In this document: piece after piece, positions 1 through 8,773 of the stretch
How the letters are laid out: every line of letters starts with the position of its first letter
How positions within the stretch are numbered: position 1 is the first letter of the stretch
NCBI GenBank assembly: GCA_013001755.1
Contig: JABDLY010000125.1
Span: forward strand, 1 to 36,849
Origin: Sphingomonadaceae bacterium
GTDB lineage: Bacteria > Pseudomonadota > Alphaproteobacteria > Sphingomonadales > Sphingomonadaceae
Length of the DNA: 36,849 bases
Direction: 5' to 3'
Notes under the pieces: model-generated
Databases searched by the model: none
The model's input: the letters and a program-made list of their open reading frames with translations, nothing else
What the model was told of the DNA's origin: nothing
Translations under genes and position numbers: made by a program

Positions 1-131
1 GCCTCGCCCGCCGCGTTCCAGTGGATCGGCAGCTCGGCATCGGCGGGCAGCTGCAAACCAGCATAGAGGCTGGCCACGATAAGCGACAAGATGACGGCGA
101 CCGAAATAAGACCAAGACGATTGCGGGTCAC
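1..131 (-). CDS. SdpI/DUF1648-like membrane protein, N-terminal part (runs off the window start)
   Basis: Reverse strand GTG start at 131 reads VTRNRLGLISVAVILSLIVASLYAGLQLPADAELPIHWNAAGE; a TM segment then the 'LPIHWNAAGE' motif typical of DUF1648/SdpI. Start overlaps the upstream regulator stop (GTGA). Confidence 0.65.
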   Translation of the reverse strand, partial: MTRNRLGLISVAVILSLIVASLYAGLQLPADAELPIHWNAAGE

Positions 132-424
132 GAAGACATCTCCCCTGTTTGCGATTCGGATTTCCGGCCCAGCCCGACCCGCGACATGAAGCTCTGCAGC
201 GCCTCTTCGAGTACCGACATATTGACGCTGTAGACCACCGAAGTGCCGATCTGGTCGCTATGGACGAGACCCGCGGCCTTCAACTTGGAAAAATGTCCCG
301 ACATCGTCGCCTTCGAGACGTCGAATGCGTCGGCCAATTCGCCTGCCGTCTTGCTTCCGTCCTTGAGCAATTCGAGAATCGCCCGGCGGGTCGGATGCGA
401 AAGCGCTTCGAACACGCTGCTCAT
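128..424 (-). CDS. ArsR/SdpR-family winged-helix transcriptional repressor
   Basis: 98 aa, MSSVFEALSHPTRRAILELLKDGSKTAGELADAFDVSKATMSGHFSKLKAAGLV, classic ArsR HTH; translationally coupled to the SdpI-like gene. Confidence 0.9.
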   Translation of the reverse strand: MSSVFEALSHPTRRAILELLKDGSKTAGELADAFDVSKATMSGHFSKLKAAGLVHSDQIGTSVVYSVNMSVLEEALQSFMSRVGLGRKSESQTGEMSS

Positions 425-508
425 CTCGCTCGTCCTTATTCGTTATTTAGCTAAGTAACAAAATTTAAGCGAAAAGGCAAGGTTGCGATCGCGCGGCGCC
501 GCAGTGAG

Positions 509-970
509 TCAGTCTTGCAGCTTGTCGGCCAGTGCTGCGGCGCCCGTGCTCACATCGGCCCAGGTTACAGCAAAGCCTTCCACCCCGCCATAATAGGGGT
601 CGGCGACATCTTCGCCCTTGCGGCCTTCGAGATGCTCGAAGAACAGCGAAAGCTCGGCTCTGGCATCCGCAGGCACCATGGCGCGCAGATCCGCCAGGAC
701 CGGGCCATCGAGCGCGACGATATGGTCGAATTTCCCGAAGTCCTGCCGCGTGACCTGCCGCGCGACCTGTTCGCCGATATCGACGCCATTGTCCTTTGCG
801 ATCGCAATCGCGCGCGGATCGGGCGCTTCGCCGATATGCCATCGCCCCGTTCCGGCCGAATCGACGTCGATATCGAGTCCGCGCCTTGCGATCTCGGCGC
901 GCATCGCTCCCTCGGCGAGCGGCGACCGGCAGATATTGCCGAGGCAAACGAACAAGATGGAGGATGGCAT
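509..970 (-). CDS. Low molecular weight protein-tyrosine-phosphatase
   Basis: MPSSILFVCLGNICRSPLAEGAMR (CX5R(S) P-loop) and C-terminal DPYYGG; start moved to the internal Met of ORF 509..1042. Confidence 0.9.
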   Translation of the reverse strand: MPSSILFVCLGNICRSPLAEGAMRAEIARRGLDIDVDSAGTGRWHIGEAPDPRAIAIAKDNGVDIGEQVARQVTRQDFGKFDHIVALDGPVLADLRAMVPADARAELSLFFEHLEGRKGEDVADPYYGGVEGFAVTWADVSTGAAALADKLQD

Positions 971-1076
971 GGAGGGACCCGAATCTATTTTTGCTTTTGT
1001 CGAAAGGCTTTTGCCAAAGGCGTACGGGCTGTTACACCCCAAAAAAACGATAAGATAATGGGAGCGGGTGTGGCGT

Positions 1077-2684
1077 ATGACCGATGAGACGAAATCGACC
1101 CAGGGCCTTGCCGAAGGCGCACCCCTCGCCGGAGCAGGCGTGCCGCCCGAAGATCACAAGGCGAGCCCCTATTCCTGGTATGTGCTCAGCGTCCTCGTCC
1201 TCATCTATGTCCTGAACTTCGTCGATCGCAACATCCTCTCGATCCTCGCCGAGGACATCAAGGCCGATCTCGGGCTGCGCGACGACCAGATCGGCTTTCT
1301 CTACGGCACGGCGTTCGGCGTATTCTACGCGCTGTTCGGCATCCCGCTCGGCAAGCTCGCCGATAGCTGGCATCGCGTCCGGCTGATGACGCTCGGTCTG
1401 ACGATCTGGTCGGCATTCACGGCGGCGTCGGGCTTTGCGAAGAATTTCCTCATGCTCGGGGCCGCGCGGATCGGCGTCGGCATCGGCGAAGCGACCGCCA
1501 GCCCGAGCGCCTATTCGCTGATCTCCGACTGGTTCCCCAAGAAGATGCGCGCGACCGCACTCGCGATATATTCTTCCGGGCTTTATATCGGCGGCGGCGT
1601 CTCGCTGCTGATCGGCGGCAAGATCGTCGAATGGTGGAACGCGGCCTATCCCGGCGAAGCGCCGTTGGGCCTTGCCGGATGGCAGGCAGCGTTCATCATC
1701 GTCGGGCTGCCCGGCCTGCTCCTCGCCGTCCTCGTCTTCACCTTGCGCGAACCGCTGCGCGGACAAAGCGAAGGCATCGTCACACCGCCGCCGAAAGACC
1801 CGTTTCGCGGGTTCTTCCGCGAGCTTGTCGCAGTCATTCCGCCTTTCACGCTGATCGGCGCGGCGCAGGCCGGAGAGCGCGGCATTGCCCTGAATCTGGC
1901 AGGCGCGGCGGTCATCGGGGCGATTGTCTCCGGGATGGCAATCTTCACCCAAAATTATGTGCAATGGGGCGCGATCGGGATCGGCTATTACGCCATCTTC
2001 TCCTGGGCGACGACGCTCAAGCGCCGCGATCCGCCGGCATTCAAGCTGATCTGGGGCACGCCGGCCTTTCTCTGCACGATCCTCGGCTACGGCATGGTCG
2101 CCTTCATGTCCTATGCCGCATCCTTCTGGGCGGCGCCCTATGCGATCCGCATTCTCGAGGAAGCGCCGGGAACGGCGGGCTGGTGGATCGGTGGCCCGGG
2201 TGCTGTCGCGGGTTTCCTCGGCGTGATCCTGGGCGGCCGCATCGCCGACTGGTTGCGGCAGCGCAATCCCGCCGGGCGGCTGATCACCGTCGCCTTCGGG
2301 CTGGTTGCCGCCGCGCCGCCGCTCTTCGTGATGTTCACGACCAACGACACGACGACCTTCTATATCGCGGCGTTCCTGCAATCGTTCTTCGGCAGCTCGG
2401 CGCTCGGCGGCGCGGCGGCGACGACGCAGGATCTGGTTCTGCCGAGAATGCGCGGCACGGCGACGGCGACCTTCTTCCTCTCGACGACGCTCGTCGGGCT
2501 GGCGCTGGGGCCCTATATGGCCGGGCAGGTTTCGACGATGACCGACAGCCTGTCGACCGGCGGGCTCAGCCTGCTGATCGCCGTACCGATCGGCGTCACC
2601 CTGCTCTTCTTCGCCTATCGTTCGCTGACTCAAGCCGAAGCGACGGTCCTCGAACGCGCGCGCGAAGCCGGCGAAGTGATATAG
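1077..2684 (+). CDS. MFS transporter (spinster-like)
   Basis: MTDETKSTQ... with about 12 hydrophobic segments, 'VLNFVDRNILSILAEDIKADLGLRDDQIGFLYGTAFGVFYALFGIPLGKLAD'. Confidence 0.88.
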   Translation: MTDETKSTQGLAEGAPLAGAGVPPEDHKASPYSWYVLSVLVLIYVLNFVDRNILSILAEDIKADLGLRDDQIGFLYGTAFGVFYALFGIPLGKLADSWHRVRLMTLGLTIWSAFTAASGFAKNFLMLGAARIGVGIGEATASPSAYSLISDWFPKKMRATALAIYSSGLYIGGGVSLLIGGKIVEWWNAAYPGEAPLGLAGWQAAFIIVGLPGLLLAVLVFTLREPLRGQSEGIVTPPPKDPFRGFFRELVAVIPPFTLIGAAQAGERGIALNLAGAAVIGAIVSGMAIFTQNYVQWGAIGIGYYAIFSWATTLKRRDPPAFKLIWGTPAFLCTILGYGMVAFMSYAASFWAAPYAIRILEEAPGTAGWWIGGPGAVAGFLGVILGGRIADWLRQRNPAGRLITVAFGLVAAAPPLFVMFTTNDTTTFYIAAFLQSFFGSSALGGAAATTQDLVLPRMRGTATATFFLSTTLVGLALGPYMAGQVSTMTDSLSTGGLSLLIAVPIGVTLLFFAYRSLTQAEATVLERAREAGEVI

Positions 2685-2725
2685 GACCGCCGAACCTGAG
2701 CGTGATTATATCAAGTTGAGTGATC

Positions 2726-2816
2726 GTCATTGCGAGCGAAGCGAAGCAATCCAGGGCGGCAGGCGACAGCGGTTGCCGCTCTGGATTGCCGCGTCGCCTT
2801 CGGCTCCTCGCAATGA
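2726..2816. repeat. Intergenic palindromic repeat, GTCATTGCGAGCG family, copy 1
   Basis: gtcattgcgagcgaagcgaagcaatccag...ctggattgccgcgtcgccttcggctcctcgcaatga: imperfect inverted repeat; related copies at 23550 and 28334. Confidence 0.8.
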
Positions 2817-2839
2817 TGGTTCTCGGACAGCCGGTCGCG

Positions 2840-3379
2840 CTAGTAACCCGCCGGTTCCACCACTCCGCAGGCAATACGCTCGCCCGCCGCGCCCGAAGGC
2901 TGGCTGCGATAATCGTCGGGCAGCGCATGAATGACGACCGCCGCGCCATCCTCGTCGAGCAGCGCCGTGCGCCCGCCCGAAACGCGCGCGCCCTCGATAG
3001 TGAGCTCGATCAGCCCCTCGCCCGCTTGGCCGATCACGAGGTTGGGCATGTCGCCCATATGCTGGCCGCCCGGGCTTTCGCGACCGTGTTCGCGATCAAG
3101 CGGATTCCAATGGCCCGCCGCGCTCGAAAAATCATACGCGTCGCAATTGCCGGTTTCGTGAATATGCACCGCGTGAACGCCCGGCGTCAGCCCATAGGCG
3201 CGGATGGTGACGCCGATGCCGTCATCGTTTTCCATCAGATCGGCGTCGGCGCTCTGCGTGCCGCCGCTATCGAACAGCGCGGCGCTGGCGCGAGTGAAGT
3301 CAGCCGATGGCTGCGAAGACGGTGTGGTGGCGCATGCGGCGAGCGCTCCGGCGGCGGCTATGATCGTGAAATGGCGCAT
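2840..3379 (-). CDS. sodC: Cu/Zn superoxide dismutase, putative lipoprotein
   Basis: MRHFTIIAAAGALAACATT lipobox-like signal; HAVHIHETGNCDAYDFSSAAGHWNP...VVIHALPDDY...GERIACGVV metal-binding motifs. Confidence 0.93.
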   Translation of the reverse strand: MRHFTIIAAAGALAACATTPSSQPSADFTRASAALFDSGGTQSADADLMENDDGIGVTIRAYGLTPGVHAVHIHETGNCDAYDFSSAAGHWNPLDREHGRESPGGQHMGDMPNLVIGQAGEGLIELTIEGARVSGGRTALLDEDGAAVVIHALPDDYRSQPSGAAGERIACGVVEPAGY

Positions 3380-3458
3380 GAAAGACTTCCCCTCTGTTCC
3401 GTCTGTATATAACGGGCCAATCATCTATTCGTTGCATAATCCAGAGGAAGTTTGCCGA

Positions 3459-4736
3459 ATGCAACTTGGGAAAGACGCGAAAATCGTGGTGGTGGGGCTG
3501 GGTTATGTCGGCCTGCCGCTTGCCATCGTCCTCGCCCGCCATTTCGATGTGACGGGATTCGACGTCGATGAGGCGCGCGTTGGCGAGCTTCGCAAAGGAA
3601 ATGACCGTACGGGCGAGGTCGCCCCTGACGCGCTGCGCGAGACATCATTGGGATTGACGGCCGAAGCTTCGCAAGTGAGCGGCGCCGATTTCTATATCGT
3701 TGCCGTGCCGACGCCGGTGGACGGGGACAACAAACCCGAACTCGACGGTCTGTTGGCCGCAACCCGAACTGTGGCGTCGCTGATCGATCCGGCGAAACGG
3801 CCGATCATCGTCTATGAGTCGACCGTATATCCCGGCGTGACCGAGGATATTTGCGGGCCTGAACTCGAAAAAGCGGCCGGCCTCAAGCGCGGCGAGGATT
3901 TTTTCCTCGGCTATTCGCCCGAGCGCATCAATCCCGGCGACCGCAAACATACGATCGACAAGATCGTCAAAGTCGTCGCCGGGGAAAACGCCGAAGTGAC
4001 CGACCGGCTCGCCGAGCTCTACGGCACGATTACCGAGGCTGGCGCGTTCAAGGCCGCATCGATCAAGGCCGCCGAGGCCGCCAAGGTCATCGAAAATGCG
4101 CAGCGCGATATCAACATCGCCTTTATGAACGAAATCGCCCGCGTCTTCGCCCCGCTCGGCCTGTCGACCTGGGACGTGCTCGACGCCGCGCAGACCAAAT
4201 GGAATTTCCTGCCCTTCACGCCCGGCCTTGTCGGCGGGCACTGTATCGGCGTCGATCCCTATTATCTCGCGCATTGCGCCGAACAGCTCGGCCATGATCC
4301 ACAAGTCATCCTCGCCGGGCGCTCTATCAATGACGATATGGGAGGATGGGTCGCCGGAGAACTCCACAGCAGGCGCGGCGGCAAGCTGGGCCGCGTTCTC
4401 GTGCTCGGGTTGACCTTCAAGGAGGATGTCCCCGACCTGCGTAATTCTCGGGTCGTCGATGTGATCGCAAAATTGCACGATCTCGGACATCAGGTGGACG
4501 TCCACGATCCGCTCGCCGATCCGGGCGAAGCGAAATCGGAATATGGTCTGGACCTACTCAGCGGCGCGCCGTCGGGCGCCTATGACATCGTCTTCGCCGC
4601 CGTGCCGCACCGGCAATATCGCGATATGAGCGACGAATCGATATTGACGCTTGTCGCCCCCGGCGGGCTGGTCGCCGACCTCAAGGGGATGTGGCGCGGG
4701 CGCGATTTCGGCGATGCGGAGCGCTGGACGCTCTAG
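3459..4736 (+). CDS. tviB: Nucleotide sugar dehydrogenase (TviB/WbpO-type UDP-N-acetylhexosamine dehydrogenase)
   Basis: IVVVGLGYVGLPLAIVLARHFDVTGFDVDEARV Rossmann motif; WNFLPFTPGLVGGHCIGVDPYYLAH active-site region. Confidence 0.88.
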   Translation: MQLGKDAKIVVVGLGYVGLPLAIVLARHFDVTGFDVDEARVGELRKGNDRTGEVAPDALRETSLGLTAEASQVSGADFYIVAVPTPVDGDNKPELDGLLAATRTVASLIDPAKRPIIVYESTVYPGVTEDICGPELEKAAGLKRGEDFFLGYSPERINPGDRKHTIDKIVKVVAGENAEVTDRLAELYGTITEAGAFKAASIKAAEAAKVIENAQRDINIAFMNEIARVFAPLGLSTWDVLDAAQTKWNFLPFTPGLVGGHCIGVDPYYLAHCAEQLGHDPQVILAGRSINDDMGGWVAGELHSRRGGKLGRVLVLGLTFKEDVPDLRNSRVVDVIAKLHDLGHQVDVHDPLADPGEAKSEYGLDLLSGAPSGAYDIVFAAVPHRQYRDMSDESILTLVAPGGLVADLKGMWRGRDFGDAERWTL

Positions 4737-5458
4737 CCTTTCATCAAGGCTTCGACGCGCGCGATATCCTCGGGCACATCGACACCCGGTCCGCTCGGCT
4801 CGGTCTCGATCAGGCGGATCGGAATCCCGGCGCTCAGGAAGCGTAGCTGTTCGAGCGCTTCGGCGCGTTCTTCGGTCGGCACGGGGAGATCGGGAAAACG
4901 CAGCAATGTCTCACGGCGATAGGCGTAAACGCCGATATGCTGGCGATAGCGCGCCGATGCCGCCGCGCGCGGATGCGGTATCGCGGCGCGGCTGAAATAA
5001 AGCGCATCGCCCGCCGCATCGCAAACGACCTTTACGCGGTTCGGATTGGCGGCTTCTTCGGCGGTGATCGGATGGCAAAGGCTGGCGACTTCGATGCCGT
5101 CATCGCCCACCATCAGCGCCGCGAGGTTTTCGAGATCGCTTGATCGAACGAGCGGCTCGTCGCCCTGGACATTGATGATTACATCGGCGCGCAGATCCTG
5201 CGCCACCTCGGCCAGCCGGTCGCTACCGCTCTCATGATCCTTGCGCGTCTTGATCGCCTGCGCTCCAAAGGAGGCGGCGGCAGCGGCAATGCGATCGCTG
5301 TCGGTGGCGATGATCACCTCGTGCACGCCGCGCGCCGCGCTCGCCTTTTCCCAGACATGCTGGATCATCGGCTGTCCGGCGATCTCGGCAAGCGGCTTGC
5401 CGGGAAAGCGCGTCGACTCCCAGCGCGCCGGAATGATCGCGACCGTTTTCATCGCCAA
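4733..5458 (-). CDS. kdsB: 3-deoxy-manno-octulosonate cytidylyltransferase (CMP-Kdo synthetase)
   Basis: VAIIPARWESTRFPGKPLAEIAGQPMIQHVWEKA...INVQGDEPLV...YFSRAAIP...HIGVYAYRRETL. Confidence 0.95.
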   Translation of the reverse strand: MAMKTVAIIPARWESTRFPGKPLAEIAGQPMIQHVWEKASAARGVHEVIIATDSDRIAAAAASFGAQAIKTRKDHESGSDRLAEVAQDLRADVIINVQGDEPLVRSSDLENLAALMVGDDGIEVASLCHPITAEEAANPNRVKVVCDAAGDALYFSRAAIPHPRAAASARYRQHIGVYAYRRETLLRFPDLPVPTEERAEALEQLRFLSAGIPIRLIETEPSGPGVDVPEDIARVEALMKG

Positions 5459-5462
5459 GCCG

Positions 5463-6293
5463 CTATCGTGGCCGCGAAATGGCGTCGATAGCTTTCAGCT
5501 CGGCGAGAAGTTCGGGGAGCCATTCGAAGGGCAGCATATTGGGGCCGTCGCACGGTGCGTTGTTGGGATCGGGATGGCTTTCCATGAAAACGCCCGATAC
5601 CGCGCCCGTCGCCACCGCCGCGCGTGCCAGCGCCGGCGCATATTGGCGTTCGCCGCCGCTGCTCTCGCCCTTGGCGCCGGGCAGCTGGACCGAATGGGTT
5701 GCATCGAAGACGACCGGGCAGCTCGTCGCCTCTTTCATGATCGCGAGACCCCGCATATCGACGACGAGATTGCCATAGCCAAAGCTGGTGCCGCGCTCGC
5801 AAACGAACAACTCGGACTTCGCACCCGCCTCGTCGGCTGCCGCGCGCGCTTTTTCGGTGACCTTCGCCATGTCCCAAGGCGCCAGAAACTGGCCCTTTTT
5901 GATGTTCACGGGCGTCCCTGTCCGCGCCACGGCAGCGATAAAATCGCTCTGGCGACAGAGAAAGGCGGGCGTCTGCAGCATATCCACCGCTTGCGCCGCC
6001 GGCGCGGCCTGATCGGCCGTGTGGACATCGGTAACGACCGATATGCCGAGCGTTTCGCGAATTTCGGCAAGGATTTCGAGTCCCTTGTCCATGCCGACGC
6101 CACGAAAGCTCGACACCGAAGTCCGGTTCGCCTTGTCGAACGAGGATTTGTAGACGAACCCGATACCGGCGGCGGCGAAAATCCCGCGCAACTCTTCGGC
6201 AGTCTCCAGCGCAAAGGCGCGCGATTCGATGGCGCACGGCCCGGCAATCACGAACAGCCCGCCCTGTTGCCAGGGCAGCGCGGCGTCAGTCAT
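5463..6293 (-). CDS. kdsA: 3-deoxy-8-phosphooctulonate synthase
   Basis: [22 protein letters not shown]...[28 protein letters not shown]...[20 protein letters not shown]. Confidence 0.95.
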   Translation of the reverse strand: MTDAALPWQQGGLFVIAGPCAIESRAFALETAEELRGIFAAAGIGFVYKSSFDKANRTSVSSFRGVGMDKGLEILAEIRETLGISVVTDVHTADQAAPAAQAVDMLQTPAFLCRQSDFIAAVARTGTPVNIKKGQFLAPWDMAKVTEKARAAADEAGAKSELFVCERGTSFGYGNLVVDMRGLAIMKEATSCPVVFDATHSVQLPGAKGESSGGERQYAPALARAAVATGAVSGVFMESHPDPNNAPCDGPNMLPFEWLPELLAELKAIDAISRPR

Positions 6294-7269
6294 GGATCTG
6301 GATGACTCCCAGCACCTGTTTGGCGGGATCGGCGACGACGAGCGCGGTCACCTTTTCATCGTGCATCATGAGGTCGGCGTCATAGAGCGTTGCATCGGGG
6401 CCGATCGTCAGCGGAGCGGGCGTCATGATATCCTGCGCGCACAGCCCGCTGATCTCTTCGGCCCGTTCGAGTCCGCGCCGCAAATCGCCGTCGGTCGTGA
6501 TTCCCGCAAGCTTCTGCCCGGTCATCACGAGCACCAGGCCCAAGCCGCCGTCGGACATGGTCGACAACATGTCCTTGAGCGGCGTGTCGGGCGCGCATAT
6601 CGGCAGGTCGGTCTTGTGCATCGCATCGCGCACGAGCGTCTTGAGCCTCTTGCCGAGTTTGCCGCCCGGATGATAGATAGCGAAATCCGACGCCTGGAAG
6701 CCGCGCGCTTCGCACAGCGCAATCGCCAGCGCGTCGCCCATCGCCATCTGCACCAGCGTCGATGTCGTCGGCGCCAGATTGTGGAGACAGGCTTCGCGTT
6801 CGATCGAAGCGTCGAGCGTAATGTCAGCCTGGTTGGCAAGCGTCGATTGGAGGTTGCCGGTGATCGCGATTATCGGAACGCCAAGGCTGCGCAGATAGGG
6901 CACAAGGCCGAGCACTTCCTGCGTCTCGCCGCTGGCGGAAATCAGGATCGCTACATTGCTCTGCGCGATCATACCGAGATCGCCATGCGCCGCATCGGCG
7001 CTGTGGACGAACAGGCTCGGCGTACCGAGCGAAGCGAGCGTGGCGCTGATCTTGCGGGCGACCAGGCCGGACTTGCCGATACCCGATACGACGACCCGGT
7101 CGTTGTGCGACAGAATCATGTCGACCGCGCGATCAAATCTTTCGTCGATTCGTTCAGCGAGTTGCGCAACGGCCGCTGCATTTATCGCCAGCGCATGTGC
7201 CGCAACACGGCGCGGCGTCGTCGGTTGCGCCTGCGGGTCAAGCCGCGGCCGCACGTTGGATTCAGTCAT
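6286..7269 (-). CDS. kdsD: KpsF/GutQ-family arabinose-5-phosphate isomerase (SIS + CBS domains)
   Basis: [46 protein letters not shown] motif, followed by two CBS-like segments; overlaps kdsA. Confidence 0.92.
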   Translation of the reverse strand: MTESNVRPRLDPQAQPTTPRRVAAHALAINAAAVAQLAERIDERFDRAVDMILSHNDRVVVSGIGKSGLVARKISATLASLGTPSLFVHSADAAHGDLGMIAQSNVAILISASGETQEVLGLVPYLRSLGVPIIAITGNLQSTLANQADITLDASIEREACLHNLAPTTSTLVQMAMGDALAIALCEARGFQASDFAIYHPGGKLGKRLKTLVRDAMHKTDLPICAPDTPLKDMLSTMSDGGLGLVLVMTGQKLAGITTDGDLRRGLERAEEISGLCAQDIMTPAPLTIGPDATLYDADLMMHDEKVTALVVADPAKQVLGVIQIHD

Positions 7270-7422
7270 CGGGCCCCTTTCGAAAGGCAGAAATGAGACA
7301 TTTTCGTCACAAAATCCAGACCGGCTGGGATTTTTCCATAATTTTTAACGCCGAAGCGTGACTTTTCCTTCGCATAACAATAACAAACGGCGAAACGGGG
7401 CGCGTAACGGGAGTGACAATTG

Positions 7423-8754
7423 ATGGCAAGCAAATTGCCGCCTGCGCATCTTGTTGAAAACCCCGCAGCTGAAAATCTAACGGAAATTCACCCGCAGCGG
7501 ACGTTGCCTGAAATTCCGGGCGACGCCCCCTATTGCTTTCGCGGCCGCAAAATCCTGATGCTACAGGGCCCGGTCGGCCCGTTTTTCAACCGGCTCGCAA
7601 AGGATCTGCGCTGGGCTGGCGCCAATGTCCACAAGGTCAATTTCAACGGTGGCGACTGGTTTTATTTTCCGCGCGATGCGACGGGCTTTACCGATGACAT
7701 CGCCGCCTTTCCGGCTTTTCTCGAGCGCATTTGCGACGAGAAGCGCATCGATACGATTATGCTGTTCGGCGATTGTCGCGATATGCACAGGATCGCGAGC
7801 AACCATGCCGAAGCGCGCGATATCGAAGTCTATGTTTTCGAAGAGGGCTATATTCGCCCCGATTATATCACGATGGAAAAACACGGCGTGAACGGTCGCA
7901 GCGCGATGCCACGCGCCGGCATTTTCTATCTCAACACTCCGGCGCCCGACCCTTTGCCGCCAGCCGAAATCGGCCAGACATTCTGGCGAACGGCCGGCTG
8001 GGCCTTCACCTATTATTTCTGGTCGATCGTCCTGTGGCCGCTCTTCGCCCGCTACCGCCATCACCGGACGCTGAGCTGGTTCGACGGGCTTCGCTGGGTC
8101 CGGGGCAGTTTTCGGAAAAGCTGGTATCAATGGAAGGAAGCGGGGGTCATCGAACGGCTGACGCGCGACGACCATCCACGCTTCTTCCTCGTACCGCTAC
8201 AGGTGCACAATGACGCCCAGGTAGGCGTCCATTCGGTGTTCGACGATATCGAAGAGTTCATACGCGATGTCACCGCGTCCTTCGCCGCCCATGCGCCCGA
8301 CGACATTCATCTCGTCATCAAACATCATCCGGTCGATCGGCCCTATACCGATTATTCGACATTGATTCGCAATTTGCGCGAGCAAACCGGGCTTGGCGAA
8401 CGGCTAATCTACGTCCACGACCCCCATCTGCCGACGTTGATCGGCAAGGCCGAGGGCATTGTCACGATCAACAGCACCACGGGCCTTTCGGCGATCCATC
8501 ACGGCAAGCCGACGCTCGCGCTCGGCAATGCGGTCTATCGGATCGACGGCCTTACGGCGACGGTTTCGCTCGACCGGTTCTGGACCAGCGCCAAGGATTT
8601 TCCTGTCCATGCCGACCTCTACAGGAACTACCGGCACCAGTTGATTCACCGAACCCAGCTCAATGGCAATTTCTACAAACGCCTGAAAATACCGGGCAGC
8701 ATGGCCGGTATAGATTGGTCACGAGGCGAATTCGCCGACAGCAAAGACGCCTGA
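7423..8754 (+). CDS. kpsS: KpsS-like capsular polysaccharide biosynthesis protein (putative Kdo transferase)
   Basis: RGRKILMLQGPVGPFFNRLAKDLRWAGANVHKVNFNGGDWFYFP...IKHHPVDRPYTDYSTLI...GIVTINSTTGLSAIHHGKPTLALGNAVY. Confidence 0.88.
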   Translation: MASKLPPAHLVENPAAENLTEIHPQRTLPEIPGDAPYCFRGRKILMLQGPVGPFFNRLAKDLRWAGANVHKVNFNGGDWFYFPRDATGFTDDIAAFPAFLERICDEKRIDTIMLFGDCRDMHRIASNHAEARDIEVYVFEEGYIRPDYITMEKHGVNGRSAMPRAGIFYLNTPAPDPLPPAEIGQTFWRTAGWAFTYYFWSIVLWPLFARYRHHRTLSWFDGLRWVRGSFRKSWYQWKEAGVIERLTRDDHPRFFLVPLQVHNDAQVGVHSVFDDIEEFIRDVTASFAAHAPDDIHLVIKHHPVDRPYTDYSTLIRNLREQTGLGERLIYVHDPHLPTLIGKAEGIVTINSTTGLSAIHHGKPTLALGNAVYRIDGLTATVSLDRFWTSAKDFPVHADLYRNYRHQLIHRTQLNGNFYKRLKIPGSMAGIDWSRGEFADSKDA

Positions 8755-8773
8755 GCCGGACTTTACCCTGCGC

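Noticed and set aside
1032-2633. 533 aa minus-strand ORF
   Set aside because: Fully antisense to the MFS gene, extremely Arg/Asp/Glu-rich, typical shadow ORF in GC-rich DNA.
3645-4505. 286 aa minus-strand ORF
   Set aside because: Antisense shadow of the tviB-like dehydrogenase; composition driven by its codon pattern.
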